Assembly (NCBI GenBank): GCA_031399085.1
Contig: JANNOQ010000048.1
Location: forward strand, 69,342 to 133,341
DNA length: 64,000 nt
DNA from: R-RK-3 sp031399085
GTDB lineage: Bacteria > Pseudomonadota > Alphaproteobacteria > Rhizobiales > Rhodomicrobiaceae
Reading direction: 5' to 3'
A program made the position numbers and the translations under genes. Shown here one piece after another: positions 25,669 through 33,780 of the stretch (positions within the stretch are counted from its first letter, which is position 1; the number at the start of each line of letters is the position of its first letter). The notes beneath the pieces are model-generated. The model saw only the letters and a program-made list of their open reading frames with translations, made no database searches and was not told where the DNA came from.

Positions 25669-27207
25669 TCAGGGGGTAATCGTCCTGGCAACCCGGAAAC
25701 CCAAAATGTCGCCGCGGCTCGAAGGGCCGTTCCTGCTGCGGAAGGCCGAGCGGAGCGGCCGAGGATCGTCTACCCAGGAACCGCCGCGAATAACACGGAG
25801 ACCACAATCTCCGGTTGGTTCCGCCGCGCTTCCATCCCTTGGTGTATTCTTGTAACTGTCCGCATAGCAATCCTGGACCCACTCCCAGACATTGCCGTGC
25901 ACATCGTGAAGTCCCCAGCCGTTCGGCTTCTTCTGGCCGGCCGGATGCGTCTTTGCGCCTGAGTTGGATGTAAACCAGCCATAATCGCCAAGCGCTGACT
26001 CACTGTCGCCGAAGGAATAGCGCGTTTGCATATCCGCGCGCGCGGCATATTCCCATTCCGCTTCGCTCAGCAGCCGATAAGCGTGGCCAGTTTTTTTGCT
26101 TAGCCAAGGCAGATATTCCTTGGTGATCTCGTCCCAGCTCACATTGATCACAGGCTGGTTGCCGCGTCCCCAGTTCTGATCGGCCGGCTTCTGTTTGCAC
26201 CCGCCTGCATCGACGCAGGCGTCCCATTCCGCGAATGTCACCTCGAACTTGCCGACGGCGAAGTCTTTGCCGATCTTCACCGGCACGGGCTTGCCGCCCT
26301 TGCCCGGCGTGTCGTCTTCATCCTCGTCGTACTCGGTGCGGCCTGTCTCGTCAGAGGGCGATCCCATCAGGAAGTCGCCTTTAGGCGCGACGACCATCGC
26401 GGGGCCGCATATTTGATTGCCGCCGTCTTTCCAGCAGTCCTTAAAACTCTCGCCCGAACCCGGCTTGACGCATTGCACGGCGCCCCCGGCGAGGCTCACC
26501 GCAACCCCATCGCACGAAGGCGGCTTGGGCGCAGCGGGCGGTTCCGTTGGAATGCCCACCGCCACGTCCTTGCCCTGTTTCCCCACTTGCGGCGCGCCTT
26601 GCACGCCGCCATCCGTCCAGCCGATTGTCAGTGCCTGCACGCGGTCCGCGCGGCCTGGATGGGTCACGCTCGCCTGCTCCGGGCTGATGTCGATGATCGC
26701 GGCCTCGGTCTGTTGCAGCGTCGCGCCCATCCTGCGCAGGACAAAACCAGCGAAACGATCGGCCTCCAACTCGAACTCATGAAAGCGGCCATTCGTCTCG
26801 ACATGAAAGGCGAGATGATGCCCTAGCTCATGGGCGAGGACAAAGAGCAGCGACCAATAATCACCGGTCCGCTGATTGAGCCTCTGCATGAAGGTGGCAT
26901 TGTAGAATATGAATCGTTCAAAGGTTTTGCCATCGATGCCAGCCTCGGCGGCGCTTGTCTGCGCGGTTGCCCGCAAGACGATGCGGTCGCTCATGGAATT
27001 CAGGCCAACGGCAAACAGGATACGGTCGAGTTGCTGGCGCGCTTCGGCGTCGGACTGAAAGCTGCGTGCAATGCGGCTGACCCCGTCCAGCGTGTGAAAA
27101 CTACGCAGATTGCGCTCGACCGAATGATCGCGAATAAACTGCGCATTTGCCGCAATGGGGCAAAAAGCAAGACATGAAAGCCAGATGAGACTTCGGATGG
27201 TCAGCAT
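25669..27207 (-). CDS. Secreted metallopeptidase-like / SUMF1 (FGE-sulfatase) fusion protein
   Basis: About 512 residues from the ATG at 27207 (frame open to 27285). Signal peptide to ANAQ (about 23). Residues about 30-200 hold a zinc peptidase-like domain with HELGHH at 126-131 and a downstream FELEADRFAGF carrying the likely third ligand. After a Pro-rich linker comes an SUMF1/formylglycine-generating-enzyme fold (about 265-510): GDFLMGSP, FEVTFAEWDACV, PVINVSWDEI, RLLSEAEWEYAAR, DVHGNVWEWVQDCY, RVIRGGSWVDDP and ILGFRVAR. The two catalytic cysteines of true FGEs are not present where expected (LRSAFRSRN). It is therefore probably a binding module rather than a formylglycine generator. No sulfatase is nearby. 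Confidence 0.82.
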   Translation of the reverse strand: MLTIRSLIWLSCLAFCPIAANAQFIRDHSVERNLRSFHTLDGVSRIARSFQSDAEARQQLDRILFAVGLNSMSDRIVLRATAQTSAAEAGIDGKTFERFIFYNATFMQRLNQRTGDYWSLLFVLAHELGHHLAFHVETNGRFHEFELEADRFAGFVLRRMGATLQQTEAAIIDISPEQASVTHPGRADRVQALTIGWTDGGVQGAPQVGKQGKDVAVGIPTEPPAAPKPPSCDGVAVSLAGGAVQCVKPGSGESFKDCWKDGGNQICGPAMVVAPKGDFLMGSPSDETGRTEYDEDEDDTPGKGGKPVPVKIGKDFAVGKFEVTFAEWDACVDAGGCKQKPADQNWGRGNQPVINVSWDEITKEYLPWLSKKTGHAYRLLSEAEWEYAARADMQTRYSFGDSESALGDYGWFTSNSGAKTHPAGQKKPNGWGLHDVHGNVWEWVQDCYADSYKNTPRDGSAAEPTGDCGLRVIRGGSWVDDPRPLRSAFRSRNGPSSRGDILGFRVARTITP

Positions 27208-27309
27208 TCGGACGCACCCAACATTACGTGCTGAAATCGCTGTTCTGATCAATCGGACCGATTTGCAATTCTGCCCCCGCAGCATTTCCTAGCAGGCCTA
27301 GCACTTGCG

Positions 27310-27999
27310 TTATGACACCCCGGGTAGCGATGGCACGCCGAATAGCCAGACATGCAAATACAGCATCAGCGCCCATAGCAACGCGCCGAGACCGATCCGC
27401 CACCAACCGATCTCGCTAAGGCTGATCCTGGCCCGCCCTTGCAGCGCGGCGACAAAGGGCACGAACGACGTTTTCGCCGTGAACCGGCTCCAACTCGCGC
27501 CATAGGTCGCGGCTTTACGGCGTTCCTGCAGCACCGCGCCGCCGACGGCCGTCAGCGCGAACAGCCCGTAGAACCAGAGGCCGCGCCAATTCGGCTGGCT
27601 GATGAGATGCGCGATGCCCCACAGGCCAAAACTCCACATCAGCGGGTGGCGGGTGACGGCGAAAATGCCCTGGCCGACATCCGGGCGGTCAAGCAGCTTG
27701 CCGCCTTGCGGAAGCGTCGGGTTGGGCGATGAGAGGCCGCCGACGAACAGGATCGCCGCCAGCAGCATGATCGCGGCCTTCAGCCACGGCCACCAGCCCG
27801 GATAGCTCCACGCCGCCGCATCGTAGGGCGTGCCGTTGAACGCGTTCACCCACCACCAAATGGCGGCGAGCGACAGAAGCGAATAGACCCCGATATAAGC
27901 CCCTTCGCCCATCGCGCCGACCGCCGTCTGCCGCAGCGGCGTGGCCGGTACGGCGTGGATGCCCAGGAACACCAAACCCGCAAGCGCAAGCATTTCCAT
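27310..27999 (-). CDS. NnrU family membrane protein
   Basis: 229-residue inner-membrane protein with about six hydrophobic segments. The family motifs VTRHPLMWSFGLWGIAHL and the isoprenylcysteine-methyltransferase-like C-terminal part identify NnrU, first described next to nitric oxide reductase genes. No denitrification genes are in the window, though a globin lies 5 kb away. It is divergent to the DUF1289 gene with a short shared promoter region. Role unproven. Confidence 0.87.
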   Translation of the reverse strand: MEMLALAGLVFLGIHAVPATPLRQTAVGAMGEGAYIGVYSLLSLAAIWWWVNAFNGTPYDAAAWSYPGWWPWLKAAIMLLAAILFVGGLSSPNPTLPQGGKLLDRPDVGQGIFAVTRHPLMWSFGLWGIAHLISQPNWRGLWFYGLFALTAVGGAVLQERRKAATYGASWSRFTAKTSFVPFVAALQGRARISLSEIGWWRIGLGALLWALMLYLHVWLFGVPSLPGVS

Positions 28000-28096
28000 C
28001 GCTTCCCCCTATGCACGATTGCCGCTCACAATAATCCTTTTCCGGCGCGTGAGAAGACGCGGCGTTGTTGATCCCCGGCCCGGCGCGGCTTATGTG

Positions 28097-28435
28097 ATGG
28101 TGGAGACCACATCGGCGGGCGCAACCAGCAAGGACCAGGCGTTGGACAAGCACCGAAAGATCCCCTCGCCCTGCATCGACGTCTGCGAGGACATTCGCGG
28201 CATCTGCATCGGCTGCGGGCGGACGAAGAAGGATAAGAAGGCTTGGAAGAAGGCCAAGACCGAAGCGGAGCAGCTTGCGCTTCTTAACGACTGCGTGGAG
28301 GGTTCCGCACGAATCGGAACCCAGGGCTTGTGGCTGCGGGAATATCGGCTGAAATGCTTGAAAAAAGGAGCGGAGTGGCCGCTCGACACCCTGCAAGCGG
28401 TCGTCCCGCAGTCAACCATTGACCGGTTAAAATAG
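28097..28435 (+). CDS. DUF1289 domain protein (Cys-rich, possible Fe-S)
   Basis: 112 residues from the ATG at 28097; the open frame extends upstream to 27941 but that part overlaps the divergent NnrU gene. The DUF1289 core is SPCIDVC, then GICIGCGRTK, giving four cysteines in the pattern CxxxC-x6-CxxC, likely metal or Fe-S ligands. The family role is unknown. A conserved Trp after the cysteines (KKAW) is present. The C-terminal 60 residues extend beyond the short core typical of the family. Confidence 0.85.
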   Translation: MVETTSAGATSKDQALDKHRKIPSPCIDVCEDIRGICIGCGRTKKDKKAWKKAKTEAEQLALLNDCVEGSARIGTQGLWLREYRLKCLKKGAEWPLDTLQAVVPQSTIDRLK

Positions 28436-28475
28436 TTCCGGCGCCAAGTAAGGCGCAGCCAAATGTTCCGCCCGA

Positions 28476-28949
28476 TCAAGCGCTCAAATGGGCGCGCAAC
28501 ATCCAGGCGAATTTATCGTGCGCCTCGGCGCGGCCAATCGCGAAATCATTGGTGACAATGTCGCCATGCTGCTCGGCCAGTTCAGCCAGAGCGCGCAGCG
28601 TGGCGGACAGCGTTTCCTCGTCGCTTTTCAGCGTCTCGATCATTTGCTGGGCGGAGATATGGGCGTCGGTTTCGACGATGGAGCTGCGTTTTAGGAATTC
28701 GCCATAGCGGCCGTCAGCATGGCCCTCCATTGCCTTGATGCGCTCGGCGATCGCGTCCTGAGCGTCGAAATGATCCCGATAGATCGTCTCGAACAAAGCG
28801 TGCAGCGACCCGAACGACATGCCCGTCACATTCCAATGGAAGCTTTGCGCCTTGATCGTCCCGATGGCTGTTTCAGCAAGCGATTGATGCAAGCCCTCGA
28901 TAATCTCCGCCTTGGGATTCGGGGCGATTTTAACCTGGATGTTCTTCAT
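28476..28949 (-). CDS. dps: Dps-family ferritin-like DNA protection protein
   Basis: 157 residues from the ATG at 28949, chosen because GGAG lies seven bases upstream; an earlier in-frame ATG is at 28961. Ferroxidase-type ligands at the dimer interface are visible: SFHWNVTG (His), LHALFETIYRDHFDAQDAIAERI (His, Asp, Glu). Dps 12-mers oxidise and store iron and shield DNA from peroxide. It follows a hypothetical gene by 16 nt and shares the locus with mbfA, so an iron or stress theme is clear. Confidence 0.93.
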   Translation of the reverse strand: MKNIQVKIAPNPKAEIIEGLHQSLAETAIGTIKAQSFHWNVTGMSFGSLHALFETIYRDHFDAQDAIAERIKAMEGHADGRYGEFLKRSSIVETDAHISAQQMIETLKSDEETLSATLRALAELAEQHGDIVTNDFAIGRAEAHDKFAWMLRAHLSA

Positions 28950-28965
28950 GATTAGCTCCATTTAT

Positions 28966-29460
28966 CTAAAGTGAGCGCAAGGGATGGCCGCTGTCCTGCT
29001 TCGCTCCGGCGGAAAGCTGCGCGCAAAGCCCGTTAGCGAGCCCTTGCGCCAAAAACATCAGTCGCCGGTGCCCGGCCGGGGCGATGCGCAGCGCCACCAA
29101 ATAACGGGCGCTGGTGTAATCCTGGCTGTAAAGCGCAAGCAATATCCGCGCAAGCCACATTTCGTCTTCGCTCACTGCCGCGGATTTGGCATTGAAAAAT
29201 GTCAGGCGGCGCAGCGCGAAAATTTGCGCGCCTTGAAAAAAGGCGATGGCATAACGCTCGATCGTCGTGCCTTCGTCCCCCGCGATCAGCAAGCAAGCCC
29301 GGTCGAAATCGTCGCGACGGGTCAGCTGACTGTGGCGCCATAAGCCCCGCAGCCTTCCAATAAGAACGAGCGTGCGCTCGTCCGCATCCGAAGGCGCACG
29401 AGTGGCCAGCATGGCATGCGAAAAGGGAATGACGGCGCCGGCCAGAAAATCGTTCGCCAA
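28966..29460 (-). CDS. Hypothetical protein encoded upstream of dps
   Basis: 164 residues with no family I recognise. Mostly helical (DRACLLIAGDEGTTIERYAIAFFQGAQIF, DEMWLARILLALYSQDYTSARYLVALRIA), no signal peptide or membrane span. Start is TTG at 29460 with AAGGGG seven bases upstream. It runs 16 nt ahead of dps on the same strand and is divergent to mbfA across the ICE-like operator. A role linked to iron or stress is inferred from position only. Confidence 0.6.
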   Translation of the reverse strand: MANDFLAGAVIPFSHAMLATRAPSDADERTLVLIGRLRGLWRHSQLTRRDDFDRACLLIAGDEGTTIERYAIAFFQGAQIFALRRLTFFNAKSAAVSEDEMWLARILLALYSQDYTSARYLVALRIAPAGHRRLMFLAQGLANGLCAQLSAGAKQDSGHPLRSL

Positions 29461-29589
29461 ATCCCAGCCCCTTCAAACAGTTCAGCGCAGGCAAATAAGA
29501 TAAGCCTCGTCAACTTCGCATACAACGCGGCGTTTGAGCAAATGTCGCGCGCAAATCCGGCCCCTGCCTTGCGCGCCAGCCTTTGACGA

Positions 29590-29606
29590 TTTAGAACTGT
29601 TCTAAA
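29590..29606. promoter_or_regulatory. Iron control element (ICE/Irr box)
   Basis: TTTAGAA-CTG-TTCTAAA is a perfect 7-3-7 inverted repeat. It equals the ICE consensus bound by Irr in rhizobia. It ends 34 nt upstream of the mbfA TTG start and lies in the divergent intergenic region toward the dps-side gene. Irr is encoded in this window at 37646. In known rhizobia, Irr represses mbfA when iron is low. Confidence 0.88.
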
Positions 29607-29640
29607 CGTGGCTCCGCCGACGGACAGAGAGGAGAGGCAT

Positions 29641-30597
29641 TTGAAGCAGTTCGCCCAGCTCAGCGATAAGGAAATTCTCGCTTTGGCGATTTCCCTCGAA
29701 GAAGAGCACGCCCGTATTTACGCAGACTATGCCGATGGCTTGAAAGAGAATTTTCCAGCTTCGGCGCGGGTCTTCCTCGAATTGGCGGGGGAAGAGAACG
29801 AGCATCGCGGCAGTCTGATCGCGGTTTATCGGGAAAATTTTGGCGAGCACATACCCTTGATCCGGCCTCACGATGTGCAGGGGTTTGTCCGCCATCGTCC
29901 GCTCTGGCTGGTCCGTCCCCTTGGGCTCGACGCGGTGCGCAAGCAGGCCGAGGAGATGGAATATGAAGTGCGGCTGTTCTACGAACGGGCGATGGCGCGC
30001 GCGACCGACGCAAGCACGCGCAAGCTGCTGGGCGATTTGGCGGCGGCGGAGCGAGGTCATGAATCGCTGGCGCATCGCCTCAACGAATTGCATTTAACGA
30101 CGTCCGCCCGCAACCAAGAGGAGGAGACACGCCAGCGCATGTTCGTGCTGCAAATCGTGCAGCCCGGCCTCGTCGGGCTGATGGACGGGTCGGTTTCGAC
30201 CCTGGCTCCCCTGTTTGCCGCAGCGTTTGCGACGCAAAACACCTGGGAAACTTTTCTGGTCGGCATGGCGGCCTCGGTCGGAGCGGGCATCTCGATGGGA
30301 TTTGCCGAGGCGATGTCGGATGACGGCTCGCTGACCGGGCGCGGCAAGCCGTGGATTCGCGGCGCGATCACCGGGCTGATGACCACCATCGGCGGGGTTG
30401 GCCACACGATCCCCTATCTCATCGGCGATTTCAGCGTCGCCACGACCCTTGCGATCGCGGTCGTCATGATCGAGCTTTGGGTCATCGCCTGGATCCGCGC
30501 CCGCTACTTGGATACGCGCTTCCTGCGCGCCGCATTCGAGGTGGTCGTCGGCGGGCTGATCGTTTTCGCCGCAGGGGTGCTGATCGGGAATGCCTAG
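29641..30597 (+). CDS. mbfA: Membrane-bound ferritin MbfA (iron exporter)
   Basis: 318 residues: an N-terminal ferritin-like (erythrin) di-iron domain and a C-terminal VIT1/CCC1-type transporter domain. Di-iron ligands occur in SLEEEHARIYADYA, AGEENEHRGSL, EMEYEVRLFYERAM and AAERGHESLAHRL. The VIT domain starts near FVLQIVQPGLVGLMDGSVSTLAPLFAAAF with GISMGFAEAMSDDG, and has about five membrane spans. Start chosen as TTG at 29641 with AGGAG six bases before it. GTG 29608 is in frame but almost abuts the Irr operator. MbfA exports iron to prevent toxicity in Agrobacterium and Bradyrhizobium. Confidence 0.93.
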   Translation: MKQFAQLSDKEILALAISLEEEHARIYADYADGLKENFPASARVFLELAGEENEHRGSLIAVYRENFGEHIPLIRPHDVQGFVRHRPLWLVRPLGLDAVRKQAEEMEYEVRLFYERAMARATDASTRKLLGDLAAAERGHESLAHRLNELHLTTSARNQEEETRQRMFVLQIVQPGLVGLMDGSVSTLAPLFAAAFATQNTWETFLVGMAASVGAGISMGFAEAMSDDGSLTGRGKPWIRGAITGLMTTIGGVGHTIPYLIGDFSVATTLAIAVVMIELWVIAWIRARYLDTRFLRAAFEVVVGGLIVFAAGVLIGNA

Positions 30598-30649
30598 CGG
30601 ATGTGCGAGCGCCGCGCATAGCCGGATTCAGACACCCAGATGTAGAATT

Positions 30650-30671
30650 CCGGCGCGGATGCCCGCGCCGG
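30650..30671. terminator. Perfect 9-bp GC hairpin between convergent genes
   Basis: CCGGCGCGG-ATGC-CCGCGCCGG forms a perfect 9-bp stem with a 4-nt loop, 52 nt after the mbfA stop. It lacks a T-tract (GTTCCAATA follows), so it may stall or block read-through rather than act as a classical terminator. Confidence 0.45.
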
Positions 30672-30778
30672 GTTCCAATAAACGGACAATTGGCCGAGAC
30701 TCGGGTATGTTAGAAAAAACTTTGTCTGGCGAATAAAGGGACGGCGATCTTTACCCTTAAATCGCAATAGCATGACAT

Positions 30779-31105
30779 CTAGTCGTCTTTGTCGTCGTTC
30801 CCGTACCGCTCTGTCTTTTCGCTATAGACTTTGCGATTGTCGTCGTTTTCTTCATGGCCATCCTCGTTGCTCCCATCGCGGTAAGGACGGTCATGGCAGG
30901 GAACATTGCCGACTCCCGGAACGTGGCGATGATATCGCGCCGGACCCCAAGAGCAGTAACGATGCCAATAATGCGCCTGCGTAACCAGGCTGTTTTTACC
31001 TGCCGCGCCCTGATCGAGCATGACCGGTGGGGCAGCGTTCACGGATGGCATGGCTACGCCCGCCGCGATCGCGAAAGCCCCGATAAAGTATAGGCTACGC
31101 ATCAA
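30779..31105 (-). CDS. Small secreted protein with charged C-terminal tail
   Basis: 108 residues. Signal peptide MMRSLYFIGAFAIAAGVAMPSVNA. The middle is aromatic and basic (HYWHRYCSWGPARYHRHVPG), resembling short His/Tyr-rich secreted proteins of rhizobia. The last 35 residues are almost all charged or polar, with Asp, Glu, Asn, Lys and repeated DD/EE. GAGAAGGAGAAG precedes the start. No family recognised; metal binding is conceivable from the His and acidic residues. Confidence 0.65.
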   Translation of the reverse strand: MMRSLYFIGAFAIAAGVAMPSVNAAPPVMLDQGAAGKNSLVTQAHYWHRYCSWGPARYHRHVPGVGNVPCHDRPYRDGSNEDGHEENDDNRKVYSEKTERYGNDDKDD

Positions 31106-31289
31106 CTTCTCCTTCTCGAATTCATCATTCTGGGAGTGTCGATTTACGAGGCTTAATGACGTCTGAATAGGTTGAATGGGTCTTGTTTATCTTCGATCTT
31201 GAGCGACAAGTTGACATGCGCCTGTTGGTCCGCGTTGGAAGCGCGTCGCCACATAAGCTAGCGTCCGGTTGCCGACATGAAATTGCGAT

Positions 31290-31856
31290 CTATGGTTTTT
31301 CCGGAGCTTCAACTTTCCCGCCCCCCGCCGAAATCCGATCCACCACCGCAAGCGCGAACGCGCTGAGCACAAAGGCCAAATGGATGAGCGTCGTCCACAT
31401 GATTTTCTGATTGTCGTATTGCGGCGCGTTCAGGAAGACTTGCAGCAAATGGATCGACGATATCGCCACAATCGAGGAGGCGATTTTGACCTTCAGGCTG
31501 CCGGTGTCGATTTTGCCGAGCCATGTCAGCTCGCTCGCATTGCCCCGATCGAGCCGGCTAATGTAATTCTCATAGCCGCTCAGCATGACCATGACCATCA
31601 AGCTGGCGACAAGGCAGGCGTCGATAAGGCCAAGCATCGCAAGGATGACTTCATTGTCGGAAAGCGTAAAAACACTCATGGAAAGCTTGATGCATTTATA
31701 GACGAAGGCGATCGCATATACGGCAAGCGCAAACGCCAATCCGAAATAGAAAATGATGAGAAGCCAACGGCTCGACAGCATCGCGCGTTCGATAAGGGAT
31801 TCGAACCAATCGTCCGTCGACGCCTGGCGGTCGATGCCATGCTTTTCATCGCTCAT
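31290..31856 (-). CDS. YqhA/UPF0114 family membrane protein
   Basis: 188 residues with four predicted membrane segments. The family signature is visible: ERAMLSSRWLLIIFYFGLAFAL, MLGLIDACLVASLMVMVMLSGYENYISRLD, and KVKIASSIVAISSIHLLQVFLNAP. Function is not established; related proteins have been linked to small-molecule or ion leak, which I cannot judge here. It stands alone between the small secreted protein and coaBC. Confidence 0.9.
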   Translation of the reverse strand: MSDEKHGIDRQASTDDWFESLIERAMLSSRWLLIIFYFGLAFALAVYAIAFVYKCIKLSMSVFTLSDNEVILAMLGLIDACLVASLMVMVMLSGYENYISRLDRGNASELTWLGKIDTGSLKVKIASSIVAISSIHLLQVFLNAPQYDNQKIMWTTLIHLAFVLSAFALAVVDRISAGGGKVEAPEKP

Positions 31857-32044
31857 CGAAAATTGGTCCTTTGCGCGGCTGGAATCGGCATCGCCAAGCT
31901 TTAGCGCGGCGGACGCGTTTGGCCAAGGCTCCGAAACGCAAAATCAATACCGGCTTGGCCCGGCGAAAGTGCGAAACTGGCAAATTCGGCTTAGCGTTAT
32001 GATATAACTGGCAGTCGACAGTCGCATTCAACCTGGCGGCGCCC

Positions 32045-33280
32045 GTGCACGGAACATCCATCCTGCTCATTATCGGCGGAGGCATCGCCGCCTACAAATC
32101 GCTCGATCTGATCCGGCGCGCCCGAGAACGCGGCGCGCGGGTGCGGGCCGTGCTAACCGCAGGGGCGCAGCACTTCGTGACGCCGCTCTCGGTTTCGACG
32201 CTCTGCGAGGAGAAGGCGTTTACCGATCTTTTCGACCTTAAGGACGAAACCGAGATCGGCCATATCCAGCTTTCGCGCGATGCGGACGTCATCATTATCG
32301 CCCCGGCGACCGCCAATCTCCTCGCCCGCATGGCGCACGGCCTCGCCGACGATCTGGCGACTGCGGTTCTGCTTGCCTCGAACAAGCCGATTCTTGCCGC
32401 GCCCGCCATGAATTGGAAGATGTGGGAGAACCCGGCGACCCGGCGCAATTGTAAGCAGCTTCGTGCGGACGGCGTGCATTTCGTCGGTCCGGGGGAAGGG
32501 GCGATGGCCTGCAATGAATGGGGCGTCGGGCGGATGGCCGAGCCAGCGGAGGTTCTCGACGCAGCCGACAGGCTGCTGTCGGTTGGCAAGGCTCTGCTGC
32601 TGAAAGGCGCGCATGTGCTGATTACGGCGGGGCCGACGCACGAGCCGATCGACCCCGTCCGCTACATCGCCAACCGCTCCTCCGGCAAGCAGGGCTTCGC
32701 CATCGCCGCCGCCGCCGCCGCTCTGGGCGCGCGGGTGACGCTGGTGGCGGGTCCCGTGGGCTTGAAGCCGCCGCACGGCGTCGATATCATCCGCGTGGAG
32801 ACCGCCCGCGACATGCTGGCCGCCGTCGAAGCCGCGCTGCCGGCTGACATCGCCATCTTTGCCGCCGCCGTCGCGGATTGGCGGGCCGCCGCCGTTCATG
32901 ACGAAAAGATGAAGAAAGTTGGGAAAGGAAGATTGCCGGCCCTCGCCCTTGTCGAGAATCCAGATATCCTGACGATAATTGCCAAGCACAGAAGCCTTCG
33001 CCCGCCTCTGGTCATCGGCTTTGCCGCCGAGACGGAGAATGTCGTGACCTACGCGACGAAAAAGCTGGCTGCGAAGGGCTGTGACTGGATCGTGGCGAAT
33101 GATGTGTCGGCGGAGAAGGGTGTCATGGGGGGTAGTGAAAACGAGGTGCAGCTCATCACCGCGCAAGGCGTGGAGAGCTGGCCGCATATGCCAAAGGAAG
33201 CGGTCGGCCTGGAACTAATGCAGCGGGCGGCGGCTTTCCTGCGCGAGCGCGGGCGCGGCCAATGGGCGGCGGCGGAATAA
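32045..33280 (+). CDS. coaBC: Bifunctional phosphopantothenoylcysteine decarboxylase / synthase
   Basis: Two consecutive steps of coenzyme A synthesis. 411 residues. The CoaC half shows IGGGIAAYKSLDLIRR, the active-site His in EIGHIQLSRDAD, PAMNWKMWENPATRRN, and the Cys in AMACNEWGVGRMAEP. The CoaB half shows ITAGPTHEPIDPVRYIANRSSGKQG, FAAAVADWR and KKVGKGRLPALALVENPDIL. The start is a GTG at 32045. Only 4 nt separate it from dut, which is followed by moeB, so these form an operon. Confidence 0.96.
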   Translation: MHGTSILLIIGGGIAAYKSLDLIRRARERGARVRAVLTAGAQHFVTPLSVSTLCEEKAFTDLFDLKDETEIGHIQLSRDADVIIIAPATANLLARMAHGLADDLATAVLLASNKPILAAPAMNWKMWENPATRRNCKQLRADGVHFVGPGEGAMACNEWGVGRMAEPAEVLDAADRLLSVGKALLLKGAHVLITAGPTHEPIDPVRYIANRSSGKQGFAIAAAAAALGARVTLVAGPVGLKPPHGVDIIRVETARDMLAAVEAALPADIAIFAAAVADWRAAAVHDEKMKKVGKGRLPALALVENPDILTIIAKHRSLRPPLVIGFAAETENVVTYATKKLAAKGCDWIVANDVSAEKGVMGGSENEVQLITAQGVESWPHMPKEAVGLELMQRAAAFLRERGRGQWAAAE

Positions 33281-33284
33281 ACCG

Positions 33285-33767
33285 ATGCTGAACCGGCCGT
33301 TTTTTCAAAGTTTCCGGCATCCGGTCATCCGCGTCCAGCGCCTGCCGCATGGCGACGGGCTGCCCTTGCCGCATTATCAAACCGAGCGCGCGGCCGGCAT
33401 GGATCTGCTCGCGGCGCTCGCCGAGGATGAAACGATCTTCCTCCCGGCGGGGGAGCGCGCGCTGATCCCCACAGGCCTCGCTATCGAAATTCCCGCCGGA
33501 TTCGAGGCGCAAATCCGGCCGCGCTCCGGCATCGCGGTCAGTTACGGTGTGACGGTTCTGAACAGCCCCGGCACGATTGACGCCGACTATCGCGGCGAGG
33601 TCAAGGTGCTGCTGGTCAATCTCGGCCTTGAGACCTACCCCGTTGAACGCGGCGCGCGGATCGCCCAGCTTGTAATTGCGCCGGTTTCGCGCGCCTCATG
33701 GGAGGTCGTGACCGAGCTTGAGGAAAGCCGGCGCGGCGGCGGCGGATTTGGGTCCACGGGCCGGTAA
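33285..33767 (+). CDS. dut: dUTP diphosphatase
   Basis: Hydrolyses dUTP to dUMP, keeping uracil out of DNA. 160 residues, trimeric type. Motifs in order: AGMDLLAAL (1), RPRSGIAVSYGVTVLNSPG (2 and part of 3), IDADYRGEVKVLLVN (3), RIAQLVI (4) and the flexible Gly-rich RRGGGGFGSTGR (5). Close spacing after coaBC (the classical dfp-dut pair) and 13 nt before moeB. Confidence 0.97.
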   Translation: MLNRPFFQSFRHPVIRVQRLPHGDGLPLPHYQTERAAGMDLLAALAEDETIFLPAGERALIPTGLAIEIPAGFEAQIRPRSGIAVSYGVTVLNSPGTIDADYRGEVKVLLVNLGLETYPVERGARIAQLVIAPVSRASWEVVTELEESRRGGGGFGSTGR

Positions 33768-33780
33768 GGTAAAGCCTGTC

